64,000 nt of DNA from Amycolatopsis sp. EV170708-02-1 (GCF_022479115.1 NZ_CP092497.1:7440001-7504000); one strand, 5' to 3'. Counted from the first letter of the stretch, positions 1-8,863 are shown. Numbers and translations are program-made. Notes: a model not told the origin generated them from the letters alone.

Positions 1-164
1 GAGTGGTTCTGCCCGGTTCCCGCCGAATTTCCTCACCCGATCGAGGGAACCGCGGCACGGCTCTTCACGTCGTAGTCGACGATGCGGGATCGGCCGGGGG
101 GCCCGACGCATCGCGCACAATCCTTTACACACAAGGGGTTTGAGCACGCTTCTTTGGGGGAGAA

Positions 165-332
165 ATGTCTGTGATCCGAATCGGACCGGCCGTCGGCGCC
201 ACCGCGACCCTGGGGGTCACCGCAGGAGCCGGCGCCTGGCCGCTCTTGTCACTCGCCGCGTTCATCCTGTTGCTTTTCGCGATTCGTTCGATTCTCGTGC
301 GCATCGCGTCCGCGCCGGAAAGGGGGAATTAG
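165..332 (+). CDS. Small membrane peptide upstream of a GT2 gene
   Basis: A 55-residue reading frame starts at an ATG preceded by a GGGGGAG ribosome binding site. A hydrophobic stretch (about residues 22-42, containing AAFILLLFAI) is followed by basic residues, as in a single-pass membrane peptide. It ends 4 nt before the next start, which suggests translational coupling with the glycosyltransferase. I do not recognise a family. The call rests on the start site, coupling and composition. Confidence 0.55.
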   Translation: MSVIRIGPAVGATATLGVTAGAGAWPLLSLAAFILLLFAIRSILVRIASAPERGN

Positions 333-336
333 CGAA

Positions 337-1851
337 ATGGAAACCAGCCTGTCCGTCATCGCCACCATCATGGTCGGCGTGCTGATCTGGTGGCCGTTGC
401 AGAACCTCGTCCTCGCGGTGTTCGCCTGGCGGTCCCCGCAACGGCCGCGCAGTGTGCGCCGGACGCCGGATCCGGTGCCGTTCTGGATCGTCATCCCGGC
501 GCTGAACGAGGAACGCGTCATCGCGAACACGGTGCGCAATGCGCTGGCCACCGGAACCCGGTACACACCGGTCCGCGTCGTGGTCGTGGACGACGCTTCC
601 GACGACGCGACACCACACATCCTCGCCGGTATCAGGGATCCGCGGCTGCACGTGCTGCGCCGCGAACTGCCCATGGCCCGGCAGGGCAAGGGCGAAGGCC
701 TCAACACGGCGTACCGCTACATCCTCGACATCGCCCGCCGGGAAGGCTCGGTCGAGCAGACGATCGTCGGGATCGTGGACGGCGACGGCCGCTGCAGTGA
801 GGGAATGCTCGACGAGATCGCCGAACTCATGGCGGAGAAGAACGTGGGCGCCGTGCAGTGCCGGGTGCGCATCCACAACCGGCACAAGACGTTGGCCCTG
901 CTTCAGGATCTGGAATTCGGCGCCATCGCGGACTCCGCGCAGTCGCTGCGCGATCTGGTCGGCAGTGTCGGGTTGGGCGGCAACGGCCAGTTCACCCGGC
1001 TGTCCGTCCTCGCCCGGTTCCACCCCGGCCCGTGGTCGGCCTGTCTCGTCGAAGACCTGGAACTCGGTCTGCGCCTGCATCTGGCCGGGATCCGGGTGCG
1101 CTACACGAAATCCGCGTGGGTCACCCAGCAGGGACTCACCGACGTGAAACGGTTGCTGCGTCAGCGAACCCGGTGGGCGCAGGGCAATCTGCAATGCTTC
1201 CGGCATCTGCGCAGGCTGACCACGTCGCGGTTCGTCAGCGGCCTCGGCCTCACCGACTTCCTGATCTACTTGCTCTCACCCTGGCTGACCGTGCCCATGT
1301 CGCTGCTGCTGGTCGACCTGGTCGCGGCGTCCGCGGTGGCGCTGGCCACGGGGAGCACGCTCGGCGGGCTGGTGGCCACAGTGGACACTCTGCCGACGTC
1401 GGCCGCGATGCTGGTCGGGCTCGCCATGCTGCCGAGTCTGCTCTGGGGCTTGGTCTACTGGGTCCGGCTCCGCGACGAGAACATCCTGCGCTGCCTGTTC
1501 GCCGGGGTGCTCTACCCGTGGTTCCTGGCGCTGGGCATCATCGCGACGTGGCGCGCGCTGTTCCGGCTGCTGTCCGGCCGCAACGGCTGGGCCAAGACCG
1601 AACGGCTGGCCGAAGACGGCCAGGCCGCGCCACCGCCGCTGCCGCCGATGCCGGTCCCGATGGCGGCGCCCGCCCCGGTCTCGCAGCCCGTGCGGCTCCC
1701 GGTGCCGCGGCCCACCGCCCCGCCGGTGACCGTCGATCCCAGTGTCACCCAGCCGATTCCCGCGGCCGCGCTGGCCGCCGCCGAGCCGACCCGGCCGGTC
1801 CCGCATCCGCTGGCCGAAACCGAACCGACCCAACGACTGGAGCGGGTGTGA
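337..1851 (+). CDS. Membrane glycosyltransferase, family 2
   Basis: A 504-residue protein with an N-terminal membrane anchor, then a GT2 domain: VIPALNEE near residue 50, VVVDDASDD near 85, a DGDGR motif near 148, and the ED and Q/RxxRW-type motifs (LVEDLELG, LRQRTRWAQG) near 240-285. Several membrane helices follow, then a Pro/Ala-rich tail of about 90 residues. The architecture matches processive beta-glycosyltransferases of the cellulose or hyaluronan synthase type. Acceptor and product are unknown. It overlaps the next gene at TGATG. Confidence 0.8.
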   Translation: METSLSVIATIMVGVLIWWPLQNLVLAVFAWRSPQRPRSVRRTPDPVPFWIVIPALNEERVIANTVRNALATGTRYTPVRVVVVDDASDDATPHILAGIRDPRLHVLRRELPMARQGKGEGLNTAYRYILDIARREGSVEQTIVGIVDGDGRCSEGMLDEIAELMAEKNVGAVQCRVRIHNRHKTLALLQDLEFGAIADSAQSLRDLVGSVGLGGNGQFTRLSVLARFHPGPWSACLVEDLELGLRLHLAGIRVRYTKSAWVTQQGLTDVKRLLRQRTRWAQGNLQCFRHLRRLTTSRFVSGLGLTDFLIYLLSPWLTVPMSLLLVDLVAASAVALATGSTLGGLVATVDTLPTSAAMLVGLAMLPSLLWGLVYWVRLRDENILRCLFAGVLYPWFLALGIIATWRALFRLLSGRNGWAKTERLAEDGQAAPPPLPPMPVPMAAPAPVSQPVRLPVPRPTAPPVTVDPSVTQPIPAAALAAAEPTRPVPHPLAETEPTQRLERV

Positions 1852-2519
1852 TGGCAGGCCAGCACCGGCGCCGCCCGAAACGGAACAAGCTCGTTCTCGT
1901 CCTGGCGGCCGCCGGGCTGGCCCTCGCCGCGGCCTCCATCGACCGCGACGGCAGCGGGAAGGAGTCGTCCACCGGGTGGTACGTGACCGTGTACTACACC
2001 GCTGTCGAGTCGCATCACCACGACGACCCGGTACCGGTGTCCGGCTGCCTGGTGCTCGACTGCGAACGCGGCGACGACCCGCTGGGCAGCTATCCCCAGG
2101 ATTTCGTGCAGGCCGTCGAGGACGAAGGCACCGGCCGGATCGTCAGCGGCCGCCACGCCGGCCGCTATCTGAACTGGTCGCACGACACCGGTTTCTGGCT
2201 GGACGACGCACCCCGCGACAGCCACGGCCGCCCGCTGGAACCCTTCGTCTCCGCCGCCGCGGATCCGGCCGTCCTGGCCGCCGGCCGCGAACTGCGGATC
2301 ACCGGTTGCGGCACCGCGGAGGACGGCACGGCGATCGACCCGGCCGTCTGCGACCGGCTGCGTTCCGCGTCCTGGCGGATCATGGACGAATTCACCCCCG
2401 GGCTCGGCGGAGACCGGCACATCGACGTCTACCTCGGCGAGGAAACGGGACCCGACTTCACTTCCGACCCGCTGTACTCGTCGCTGCACAACGCCACGCT
2501 GGAGCTCAAAAGGCCTTGA
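1851..2519 (+). CDS. Secreted or anchored protein with a possible 3D-type domain
   Basis: A 222-residue protein whose ATG overlaps the stop of the glycosyltransferase, so the two are probably co-translated. A basic start and a hydrophobic segment (LVLVLAAAGLALAAAS) indicate export or membrane anchoring. The C-terminal part ends in GGDRHIDVYLGEE, reminiscent of the 3D (Asp-Asp-Asp) barrel of MltA-like and resuscitation-factor-like proteins. Coupling to GT2 suggests action on a surface polysaccharide, but that is inference. Its end overlaps the convergent gene by 14 nt. Confidence 0.5.
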   Translation: MAGQHRRRPKRNKLVLVLAAAGLALAAASIDRDGSGKESSTGWYVTVYYTAVESHHHDDPVPVSGCLVLDCERGDDPLGSYPQDFVQAVEDEGTGRIVSGRHAGRYLNWSHDTGFWLDDAPRDSHGRPLEPFVSAAADPAVLAAGRELRITGCGTAEDGTAIDPAVCDRLRSASWRIMDEFTPGLGGDRHIDVYLGEETGPDFTSDPLYSSLHNATLELKRP

Positions 2520-3582
2520 CCTCCGCCAGCGCACGCTCGCGTACCTCCCGCACGACACGCGAGCGGGTGAACGCGGCCGACACCGCGCCCAGCCAGGCGC
2601 TTTCGTCCCGCACGCTGGGATGCGGCCCCGCCGGGTGGTTCGGCCAGCTCCGGCCCGCCTCCCGCATCACCAGCGCCGCCGCGAGTTCGGCGGCGGCGCG
2701 CGTGGGTGCGTCGACCGGGGTGCGCAGCCAGTCCCCGAGCTGGGGCGGGACGTGTGCCCGCACCGCGAGCAGGCCGTCACGGATCTCGATCATCCTGCGG
2801 TACAAGGTGAATTCGAGGTCGTGCCGTACGGGCAGCGCGATCTGCGGATGGGCGGCGACGAGTTCCTTCCACAACGGGGTCACCGCCCGGATCCTCCGCC
2901 ACGCGCGCGCCAGCCGGAGCGCGCCGTCCCAGGTGGTGAACAGTCCGCCGAGGACCCACAGCACCATCGCGCAGAGCCCGACCAGGCGTGCGCGGGGCAT
3001 GAAGTCGAGGTCCGCGAGGTCGGTGATCTCCAGCCACAGCGAGGGAAGCCCGGAGAACAGCGCCCAGCCGACGGTGACGGCGGCGGCGCAGACCAGGATC
3101 CGCAGCCCGGTCCGGAACGCCCCGCGTGGACGGCCCGCGGCGCTGCGGACGAGCGTGCGGATGAACATCACCAGGCACGTGACCGCGTACGTCGTGATGA
3201 TCAGCTGATAGGCCACGATGCTCCAGCGCCACTGGAACCCCGGCGTGCCCACCTCGAGCCGATGCGGCGCGAAGTCCAGGTAGCACAGCACCATCAGGGC
3301 CCAGCACACCACGATCGGCCAGAACGGCGCCGGCTTCTCCGGGGACCGGGTGCTGCGGACCAGCTGCACCAGCGCGCGCATCGCGAGCAGCTGCAGCCCG
3401 TTGGTGACCAGCCGCGGGAGCAGTGCGTCGCCGAGCAGCCGGACCGTGTCGTCGGCCGAGACGGCGAGCCCCGCCGCCATGCTGAGGAAGAACGTGGCCA
3501 GATGCCTCGGCCCGGTGCGGACCGTCATCAGCCGGGTGAGGCCGATCAGTGCCAGCAGCCCGGCGGACAGGTAACTGATCAT
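2506..3582 (-). CDS. Multipass membrane protein of the MAB_1171c/DUF6545 type
   Basis: A 358-residue protein beginning MISYLSAGLL. It has about seven hydrophobic helices in the first 230 residues and a soluble C-terminal part containing YRRMIEIRDGL and VPPQLGDW. This layout is typical of actinobacterial membrane proteins encoded beside an XRE regulator and an ImmA/IrrE-like peptidase. Its ATG overlaps the stop of the peptidase gene (ATGA), so the three genes form one operon. Function unknown. Confidence 0.65.
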   Translation of the reverse strand: MISYLSAGLLALIGLTRLMTVRTGPRHLATFFLSMAAGLAVSADDTVRLLGDALLPRLVTNGLQLLAMRALVQLVRSTRSPEKPAPFWPIVVCWALMVLCYLDFAPHRLEVGTPGFQWRWSIVAYQLIITTYAVTCLVMFIRTLVRSAAGRPRGAFRTGLRILVCAAAVTVGWALFSGLPSLWLEITDLADLDFMPRARLVGLCAMVLWVLGGLFTTWDGALRLARAWRRIRAVTPLWKELVAAHPQIALPVRHDLEFTLYRRMIEIRDGLLAVRAHVPPQLGDWLRTPVDAPTRAAAELAAALVMREAGRSWPNHPAGPHPSVRDESAWLGAVSAAFTRSRVVREVRERALAEVKAF

Positions 3583-4061
3583 GACCCGAGGGCTTGGCGC
3601 AGCCGATCGGTTCCGGGCCCGGAGCGCACGGCGCGGCGCATGAGCAGCGAAGCGACGAGTTCGGCCTCCTTCTCCTGTTCCTGCGCGTACGTCGTGCGGC
3701 CGAGGACCCGGCGGACCAGGTCGGCCGAAAGGCTGGGCGCGACCATCGCGGCGATCGCCTCCGGCCGCACCTCGCCTTCGACGTGCCCGCACAGCAGGTG
3801 ACCGAGTTCGTGCAGGAGGATATGCCGCTGGTGCAACGGGGACGTGTCCCGCGTGTAGAACACGTAGTCCGCCCGATCGGTCGCCGCGAGCACCCCGCAC
3901 GGCGCCCCCGGCCGTGCCGCGAGCGGCACCAGTTCGATCGGCCGCCCCCGCATCGCCGCGACCTCGCGGAACAACGTGGTGACGTCGAACGGCTCCGGCA
4001 GCCGCACGGCGCCCGCGATGCGCTCACATCTGCGCCAGAGCGCGCTCTTCCTGCCCAGCAT
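3579..4061 (-). CDS. ImmA/IrrE-like (M78) metallopeptidase-type protein
   Basis: A 160-residue protein with the zinc-peptidase signature HELGH followed by LLCGH near residue 80. Length and motif match small ImmA/IrrE-family proteins that often cleave or sense partner XRE repressors. It lies 2 nt after the XRE gene and overlaps the membrane protein gene by 4 nt. Peptidase activity against the neighbouring repressor is inferred from the family. Confidence 0.7.
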   Translation of the reverse strand: MLGRKSALWRRCERIAGAVRLPEPFDVTTLFREVAAMRGRPIELVPLAARPGAPCGVLAATDRADYVFYTRDTSPLHQRHILLHELGHLLCGHVEGEVRPEAIAAMVAPSLSADLVRRVLGRTTYAQEQEKEAELVASLLMRRAVRSGPGTDRLRQALGS

Positions 4062-4063
4062 GG

Positions 4064-4486
4064 CTACTCCCCCTGGTCACGCTGGGACTCGCGCCGCTTG
4101 ATCGCCTCGACGATGTCGGTCACGGTGCCGAGCCCCTCCTCGGACAGCGTCACCGCACGCAACGCCAGGTTGCGCACCGCGCTGTTGCGCAACGCTCCCA
4201 GCAATTCGACCTCCTCGGCAAGGGCACTCCCCTGTTCGTCGTCGAAGAAGTACGCGGGCGGCACCTGGAAGAACGCCGCGAGCGCTTCGAGATGCCGTTT
4301 GGTCGGGTTGTCCCGGCGGCCGGTCCGCAGCTGCCAGAGGTAGGCGGCGGAGAACGACTCGCCGGTGCTCTCCCGGCAGGCCCGCGCCACCTCCTCGTGG
4401 CTGTGCTGCCCGCCGTCCGCCCGCCGGACCACCTGGAAGAGGCGGTCGATCCGGTCGGTGAGCGTGGTCGCCCGTGGTTCGGTCAT
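4064..4486 (-). CDS. XRE-family transcriptional regulator
   Basis: A 140-residue protein with an N-terminal helix-turn-helix: HSHEEVARACRE, then FSAAYLWQLRTGRRDNPTK, then HLEALAAFFQVPPAYFF. This is the usual lambda-repressor-like layout. The ATG at 4486 has a GGAGG site 5 nt upstream; a GTG two codons earlier sits too close to it. The gene is divergent from the secreted-protein genes across a region with two near-identical 17-bp repeats, the likely operator. Confidence 0.8.
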   Translation of the reverse strand: MTEPRATTLTDRIDRLFQVVRRADGGQHSHEEVARACRESTGESFSAAYLWQLRTGRRDNPTKRHLEALAAFFQVPPAYFFDDEQGSALAEEVELLGALRNSAVRNLALRAVTLSEEGLGTVTDIVEAIKRRESQRDQGE

Positions 4487-4496
4487 CTTCACCTCC

Positions 4497-4591
4497 GTTA
4501 GCTGAAATGAATGCCTCGTGGAATCTCATTCATCTGGGTTGACAGCCGGACAGCCGTCGCCCTACGGTTCCCACGTTAGCTGAGATGAATG
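4497..4591. promoter_or_regulatory. Candidate operator: two 17-bp direct repeats
   Basis: The sequence GTTAGCTGARATGAATG occurs at 4497-4513 and 4575-4591 with one mismatch, start-to-start spacing 78 nt. An inverted CATTCAT lies at 4527-4533. The copies sit just upstream of the XRE gene and at the likely transcription start of the secreted-protein genes. This is where an autoregulating repressor would bind, which is inferred from position. Confidence 0.55.
4539..4568 (+). promoter_or_regulatory. Likely sigma-70-type promoter for the small secreted protein genes
   Basis: TTGACA at 4539-4544 is followed after 18 nt by TACGGT at 4563-4568. Transcription would start near 4575, inside the second 17-bp repeat, so repression by the divergent XRE protein is plausible. 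Confidence 0.5.
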
Positions 4592-4641
4592 ACTGAGGGG
4601 AGTCAGTCGATTCTGGCTGACGACCAGAAGGGGGAGTTCCC

Positions 4642-4908
4642 ATGAAGAAGTTGCTGGCCGCGGCGGTACTGGCAGCCGCCGCGGTGACCGTGTCTGCACA
4701 GCCGGCGCTCGCCGTGGAGATCGGACAGTTCCACGCCACCGGCATCGGCATGTATCCGACGGACGCCGTCGGCTCGGGGGAAAAGGTCGCCCGGCTGTAC
4801 GCCCGCAACACGGGCTGGCTGGACTCGCAGTGTTACGTCCACAGCTACGACGTCCGGTCGCACTTCAGCTACTACAGCGCCACCGTCTGGCTCTACTGCC
4901 AGCGCTGA
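4642..4908 (+). CDS. Small secreted protein
   Basis: An 88-residue protein with a classical signal peptide: MKK, a hydrophobic Ala/Val core and an A-L-A cleavage site near residue 24. The mature part of about 64 residues has two cysteines and many aromatic residues at its end. A GGGGGAG-type site precedes the ATG. Domain unknown. It is probably co-transcribed with the next gene, which has the same layout. Confidence 0.65.
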   Translation: MKKLLAAAVLAAAAVTVSAQPALAVEIGQFHATGIGMYPTDAVGSGEKVARLYARNTGWLDSQCYVHSYDVRSHFSYYSATVWLYCQR

Positions 4909-4919
4909 AAGGGGAGAAC

Positions 4920-5201
4920 ATGAACAGGACGATCGCCCGCGCCACGGGGGCCGCCGTGGTCCTCGCGGGACTCATGACACTCGCGCCGTCGGTGGCGAGC
5001 GCCGAAGAGACCCGGGCGTTCCTCGGGACCACCGTGGAGAAGACGTCGGCCTCGGCCAAGCGGACGGCGTTGCAGCAGGCCTACGACCACGCTTCCGCTT
5101 ACGGCTACACGCCGGATCAGTGCGTGATCATCCACCTGTACTCGGTGAAGATCAGCTTCGTGATGTACCGGGGTGAAGCCGGGATCCACTGCACGAAGTA
5201 G
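4920..5201 (+). CDS. Small secreted protein, second of the pair
   Basis: A 93-residue protein with a signal peptide (cleavage near ASA, residue 28). The mature part contains QQAYDHASAYGYT and two cysteines near the end, a two-Cys small-protein layout like its neighbour. The start ATG at 4920 has an AAGGGGAG site and lies 11 nt after the previous stop. Function unknown. Both genes are followed by a strong hairpin. Confidence 0.6.
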   Translation: MNRTIARATGAAVVLAGLMTLAPSVASAEETRAFLGTTVEKTSASAKRTALQQAYDHASAYGYTPDQCVIIHLYSVKISFVMYRGEAGIHCTK

Positions 5202-5208
5202 GGCGGCG

Positions 5209-5263
5209 GTCCGTGAAGGCCTCCTTGAGGGACCCAGAGTCCCTCAAGGAGGCCTTCACGGAC
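5209..5263. terminator. Palindromic repeat (family R1), terminator-like
   Basis: Perfect 25-bp arms (5209-5233 and 5239-5263) around a 5-nt loop; the core is GAAGGCCTCCTTGAGGGAC. Identical or inverted copies occur at 14987-15041 and 35401-35454, and a variant at 21373-21427. It lies after the secreted-protein genes and has no T-run. Confidence 0.7.
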
Positions 5264-5282
5264 TTCAGGCTAGGTTGACCGG

Positions 5283-5723
5283 GTGAGTCTCCTCGACGAC
5301 GTGGCCGAACGCGACGGCTGGCGATGCTGGGTGTGCGACGAACCGGTCGACCCGGACATGTCGGTGAACGACCCGCGGGGGCCGAGCGTCGACAGCCGGA
5401 CCGCGGACCGGAAGGCCAAGATCCCCGAGCGGCTCGCGCACCGCGGGTGCAACACCCGCAAGGGCGCGGTCAAGGTGGTCATCGCCTGGCCGGACCGCCT
5501 GCACGTGGTCGAACCCGCGCCGCTGATCACCGTCGCCGGACGACTGGAGCGCAAGGGAGGCCGCGAAATGGTCGCCCGGTGCCCGACGAAGCAGGACGCA
5601 CAGGAGGCCGCCGACTGGCTGGTGGACCGCTTTTCCCGGCTGGTGCCGGGAGTGCCGGTGACCGCCGCCGTCGAGCCGGGTGGCGGCCAGTTCCTCGTCA
5701 TCCTGGCCGCCGTCCGCCGCTGA
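5283..5723 (+). CDS. HNH-endonuclease-like protein
   Basis: A 146-residue protein from a GTG start. The N-terminal half has CWVC, then PSVDS, then LAHRGCNTRKG, resembling the zinc-binding and HNH motifs of small HNH proteins. The canonical His pair before the central strand is not obvious, so catalytic activity is uncertain. The C-terminal half (about residues 85-146) is a small alpha/beta extension that I do not recognise. Confidence 0.6.
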   Translation: MSLLDDVAERDGWRCWVCDEPVDPDMSVNDPRGPSVDSRTADRKAKIPERLAHRGCNTRKGAVKVVIAWPDRLHVVEPAPLITVAGRLERKGGREMVARCPTKQDAQEAADWLVDRFSRLVPGVPVTAAVEPGGGQFLVILAAVRR

Positions 5724-5865
5724 CGCGATCGAAACCGCTGAAATAACCCCATTCCCGCCTTCGCGCAAGCCCTGAACACACCATTGTCCGAGCCGTGGCC
5801 TGCCTGTTCACTCAGGGACGCCCGGCCGACGGCAGGGCGTTGATCGCACGGAAGCGAGGGACACC

Positions 5866-6417
5866 ATGAGCGGAAAAACGTTACGGCGCAAGCTGATCAC
5901 GATGGCGGCCGCCGTACTGACGGCGGCGGGCCTCTCCATCACCGGTGCCGGCACGGCCTCGGCCGCCGACTACTACTACGAACTGCCGTACCCCGCGGGC
6001 GAGGCCTACACCGTCTCCCAAGGACCGAAGGGGACCTTCTCCCACACCGGCCCCTACAACGAGTACGCGTGGGATTTCGCGCTCCCGGCCAACTACGAGG
6101 TGTCCGCCGCACAGGGCGGCCAGATCCTCGTCTCGGGCTGGTCGCCGTACGCGTCGAACGGCATCGAGGTGATCATCCGGCACTCCAACGGCACCTGCAC
6201 GCAATACATCCACCTGAACAGGGCCATCTACAACGCGGGCACCTGGGTCCCGCAGGGCCGGATCGTCGGCTGGTCGGGCAAGACCGGGGCGGCCACCGAC
6301 TATCACCTGCACTACCAGGTGATCAACTGCTCCACCCGCGTGAGCCTCCGTTCCACCCTCCAGGGCTGGACCCCGCCGACCGGTTCTCGCCCGGTCAGCG
6401 TCAACACCAGGGCCTGA
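5866..6417 (+). CDS. Secreted M23-like peptidase domain protein
   Basis: A 183-residue exported protein with a signal peptide ending near ASAAD. The mature protein is a single LytM-type domain: NEYAWDFALP near residue 67, IIRHSNG and YIHL in the middle, and the HLHYQ motif near residue 147. In canonical M23 enzymes the first zinc ligand is a His four residues before the Asp; here that position is Glu. The domain may be a non-catalytic cell-wall binder or use an altered metal site. Confidence 0.75.
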   Translation: MSGKTLRRKLITMAAAVLTAAGLSITGAGTASAADYYYELPYPAGEAYTVSQGPKGTFSHTGPYNEYAWDFALPANYEVSAAQGGQILVSGWSPYASNGIEVIIRHSNGTCTQYIHLNRAIYNAGTWVPQGRIVGWSGKTGAATDYHLHYQVINCSTRVSLRSTLQGWTPPTGSRPVSVNTRA

Positions 6418-6466
6418 GCCCGCGTAATCCGGCAGGGCACCCGTGGCGCCGCGGGTGTTCCCCCTG

Positions 6467-6883
6467 TCAGCCCGCCGATTTCGTGATGGTGACGCGCGCC
6501 GAGCCGGTCTGTTCGTCCTGCACCAGGATCTTCACCCCGTTGCCCTCATAGCGGGCGATGGCGAGGTTCGCGTTGTGGGTATCGGCGTAACCGAGCCCTG
6601 GCAACGTCTCCGCGTAGAAACCCTTCGCGCTCTCGGTGTCCACGCCGTCGATCCGGAACGACACGACCGTGTCGCTCGCGCGCGGGGCGGGCGCCGTACC
6701 GCCCGGCGGCAGCGGGAACTCCGTCAACGGCCAGCCCGCGGGCATCGGGTACGCCGCGCCCGTGGCCGGCGCTTGGCTCGATACCGGAGCGGGCGGCTGC
6801 GGATCACCGCCACACCCCGCGATGGCCAAGCACGCGAACAGCACGGCCCCCGCCGTCCTCGAAATCCCACGCATTTTCGTCAT
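6467..6883 (-). CDS. Putative lipoprotein
   Basis: A 138-residue protein with a lipobox (LAIAGC) near residue 23, then a Pro/Ala-rich linker and a globular domain of about 85 residues (SFRIDGVDTESAKGFY, KILVQDEQTG). The start may instead be the internal MRGISR three codons later. No family is recognised. It is convergent with the M23-like gene, with 49 nt between stops. Confidence 0.6.
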   Translation of the reverse strand: MTKMRGISRTAGAVLFACLAIAGCGGDPQPPAPVSSQAPATGAAYPMPAGWPLTEFPLPPGGTAPAPRASDTVVSFRIDGVDTESAKGFYAETLPGLGYADTHNANLAIARYEGNGVKILVQDEQTGSARVTITKSAG

Positions 6884-7055
6884 GGCGGAAAACTACCTCT
6901 CACGGTCACCGGGCAAGCGATCCGACACCGTCGGCACAGAACTTGAGACCAAGGCGACAACTTCACCCGAAAGTGGGTACGGCCCCGCATTTCATCGGTA
7001 TTTCATCCGCACTCATTAGCGTTCGGCGCGGCAATACGACAGTGGGGAGAAACCG

Positions 7056-7796
7056 ATGAAAAGAACCGGAGCGCGTTTGCTCGCGACCGCCGTCCTGTCC
7101 GTCGTCACCCTGGCCGGCGCGATCGCCGGAGCGGGAGCGGCACAGGCGGCACCCGCCCGCCCGGACGGCCCGTGCGGACCCGTCATGTTCGTCGTCCCGG
7201 GATATCAGGACGGCGGCGCACAGAAACTTCTGGACCGGAACCTCGCGCCGGGCGGCGCCGACCCGGTGCGCATCCCGTATCCGAACAGCGCGGGCGACGT
7301 CAATCTGTACGCCGACGTCGATGCCGGCGTCGCCAACCTGCGCACCGCGCTCTACAACCTCTACGTCACCTACGGCTGCGACCTCGAAACGAAGGTGTAC
7401 ATCGTCGGGTTCAGCCTCGGCGCACTCGTCGCGGGCACGGTGCTGGAGACCGAGCCGCCCGGGCGGAACATCCAGGGCGTGCTGTTCGCCGACGGGCGGC
7501 GGCAGCCCGTCGAGTCGAACTGGCCGGGTGACCCCGGCGGGCTGATCGGGCATCTGCCCGTTCCCGGCCCCGGTGGCGCCGGTTTCCGGCCGGTGGATTC
7601 CTTCCGGTACCCGACGTTGAGCCTGTGCAACGGCCCCAACGCCGCGGGCGGCGCGGATCTGATCTGCTTCGGCGGCACCAATCTGGACAGCTACTTCAGC
7701 TCGCACCCGTACTACAGCTTCGAAGTGGGCACCGAGCTGAACATCCACGGCGAAGGCCCGTACCCGAACAACCTGCGCAACCGCGTCATCCCGTAA
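7056..7796 (+). CDS. Secreted PE-PPE/cutinase-like alpha/beta hydrolase
   Basis: A 246-residue protein with a signal peptide ending near AQAAP. The mature part begins CGPVMFVVPGYQD and carries the nucleophile elbow GFSLGA near residue 122, then FADGRRQP. The C-terminal region has the CFGG and SSHPYYSFEVG segments common to mycobacterial PE-PPE-domain and cutinase-like hydrolases. It probably acts on esters outside the cell. A GGGGAG site precedes the ATG. Confidence 0.7.
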   Translation: MKRTGARLLATAVLSVVTLAGAIAGAGAAQAAPARPDGPCGPVMFVVPGYQDGGAQKLLDRNLAPGGADPVRIPYPNSAGDVNLYADVDAGVANLRTALYNLYVTYGCDLETKVYIVGFSLGALVAGTVLETEPPGRNIQGVLFADGRRQPVESNWPGDPGGLIGHLPVPGPGGAGFRPVDSFRYPTLSLCNGPNAAGGADLICFGGTNLDSYFSSHPYYSFEVGTELNIHGEGPYPNNLRNRVIP

Positions 7797-7990
7797 CCCG
7801 CTCCGCGCCCCTCCCCGGCGAGCCAAGCCGGGGAGGGTTGCGTGGCCCGCCGCGGTCGTGCCCGTGCGGACACGGCGATTCGGACCTTCGGGCACCTCTG
7901 CGCCGCGACCGCATTTCGGAGCAACCCCATTCCGCTTTCGGCGTCTTCCGGGACAAAGCTTCGAACAAGGGACGCGAGAGGGGCGCTGAA

Positions 7991-8818
7991 ATGAATTTCA
8001 CCGCGAAGAAGACCATCAAGACCGCCATTGTGGGCGGCGCACTGGCCGCCACCGCACTGCTTTCCGCGTGCGGCGGGAACAATGTCGCGGGAAATGGTTC
8101 CCCGGTGAAGAACGCCGCCGTCGAACAGGCGCAGACGGGCGGCGGCCAGGGGGCGGCCGCCGGAGAGGCTTCCGGCGGCGACGTCGACTGCAGTAAGCAC
8201 GGCGGCCAGGTCGGCGCCCCCGGGCGGCCGAAGATGGACCTGATCGCGGTGGCCGCCACGGACGGCACCACGCCGGGCTGCACCGAGGCGTACAACGTGA
8301 TCACCGAGTACTACGAGAAACTGCCGCAGGCCGAAGGTCCCGGCGAGCGGGTGCTCGACGTCCAGGGCAGGTGGACCTGCGCCCGGCTGACGGAATCCGG
8401 CTACGAAGTGACCTGCGGCGTGCCGAACAGCTCCCTGCAGCTGGAGACCAGGCCCGCGAGTTCGGGGAAGGCGCCCGTCGAGCAGAACCGCGAGTTCCCG
8501 AACTCCACCCAGCGGGTGCAGTTCACCGGGTACGACGCCGACCTGCGGATGGCCCGCTTCCAGCTGATCACCGGCCAGGCAGGCCCGGCCGACGGCAAGA
8601 CCTACCGCCTTCCGCTGCGGAAGGGCGGTGAGGTGTTCAGCGCGGCCACCCTGTGCCCCGGTGAGTCGGTCACCATCGACGACGAGGGCTACGGCAGCCT
8701 GCCGTGCGGCCAGGACCAGCTGATCCAGCAGCTGCGGGACGGCAACCCCGTGCTCGCGCTGATCACCGTGGACGGCGCCGACCGGATCACCACGGTCAAG
8801 GAGATCTACCGCCCCTGA
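7991..8818 (+). CDS. Putative secreted lipoprotein
   Basis: A 275-residue protein with a lipobox (LLSAC) near residue 27, followed by a Gly/Ala/Gln-rich linker to about residue 65 and a globular domain with several cysteines (DCSKHGG, RWTCARL, VTCGV, LCPGES, LPCGQ) suggesting disulfides. Family unknown. It ends 11 nt before a strong rho-independent terminator. Confidence 0.65.
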   Translation: MNFTAKKTIKTAIVGGALAATALLSACGGNNVAGNGSPVKNAAVEQAQTGGGQGAAAGEASGGDVDCSKHGGQVGAPGRPKMDLIAVAATDGTTPGCTEAYNVITEYYEKLPQAEGPGERVLDVQGRWTCARLTESGYEVTCGVPNSSLQLETRPASSGKAPVEQNREFPNSTQRVQFTGYDADLRMARFQLITGQAGPADGKTYRLPLRKGGEVFSAATLCPGESVTIDDEGYGSLPCGQDQLIQQLRDGNPVLALITVDGADRITTVKEIYRP

Positions 8819-8829
8819 CCAGCGGGAAA

Positions 8830-8863
8830 GCGGGCGGCCGGAGCACCCGGCCGCCCGCTTTTT
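8830..8863 (+). terminator. Rho-independent terminator
   Basis: Perfect 12-bp stem (GCGGGCGGCCGG at 8830-8841 paired with 8847-8858), loop AGCAC, then TTTTT. It follows the lipoprotein gene. Confidence 0.85.
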
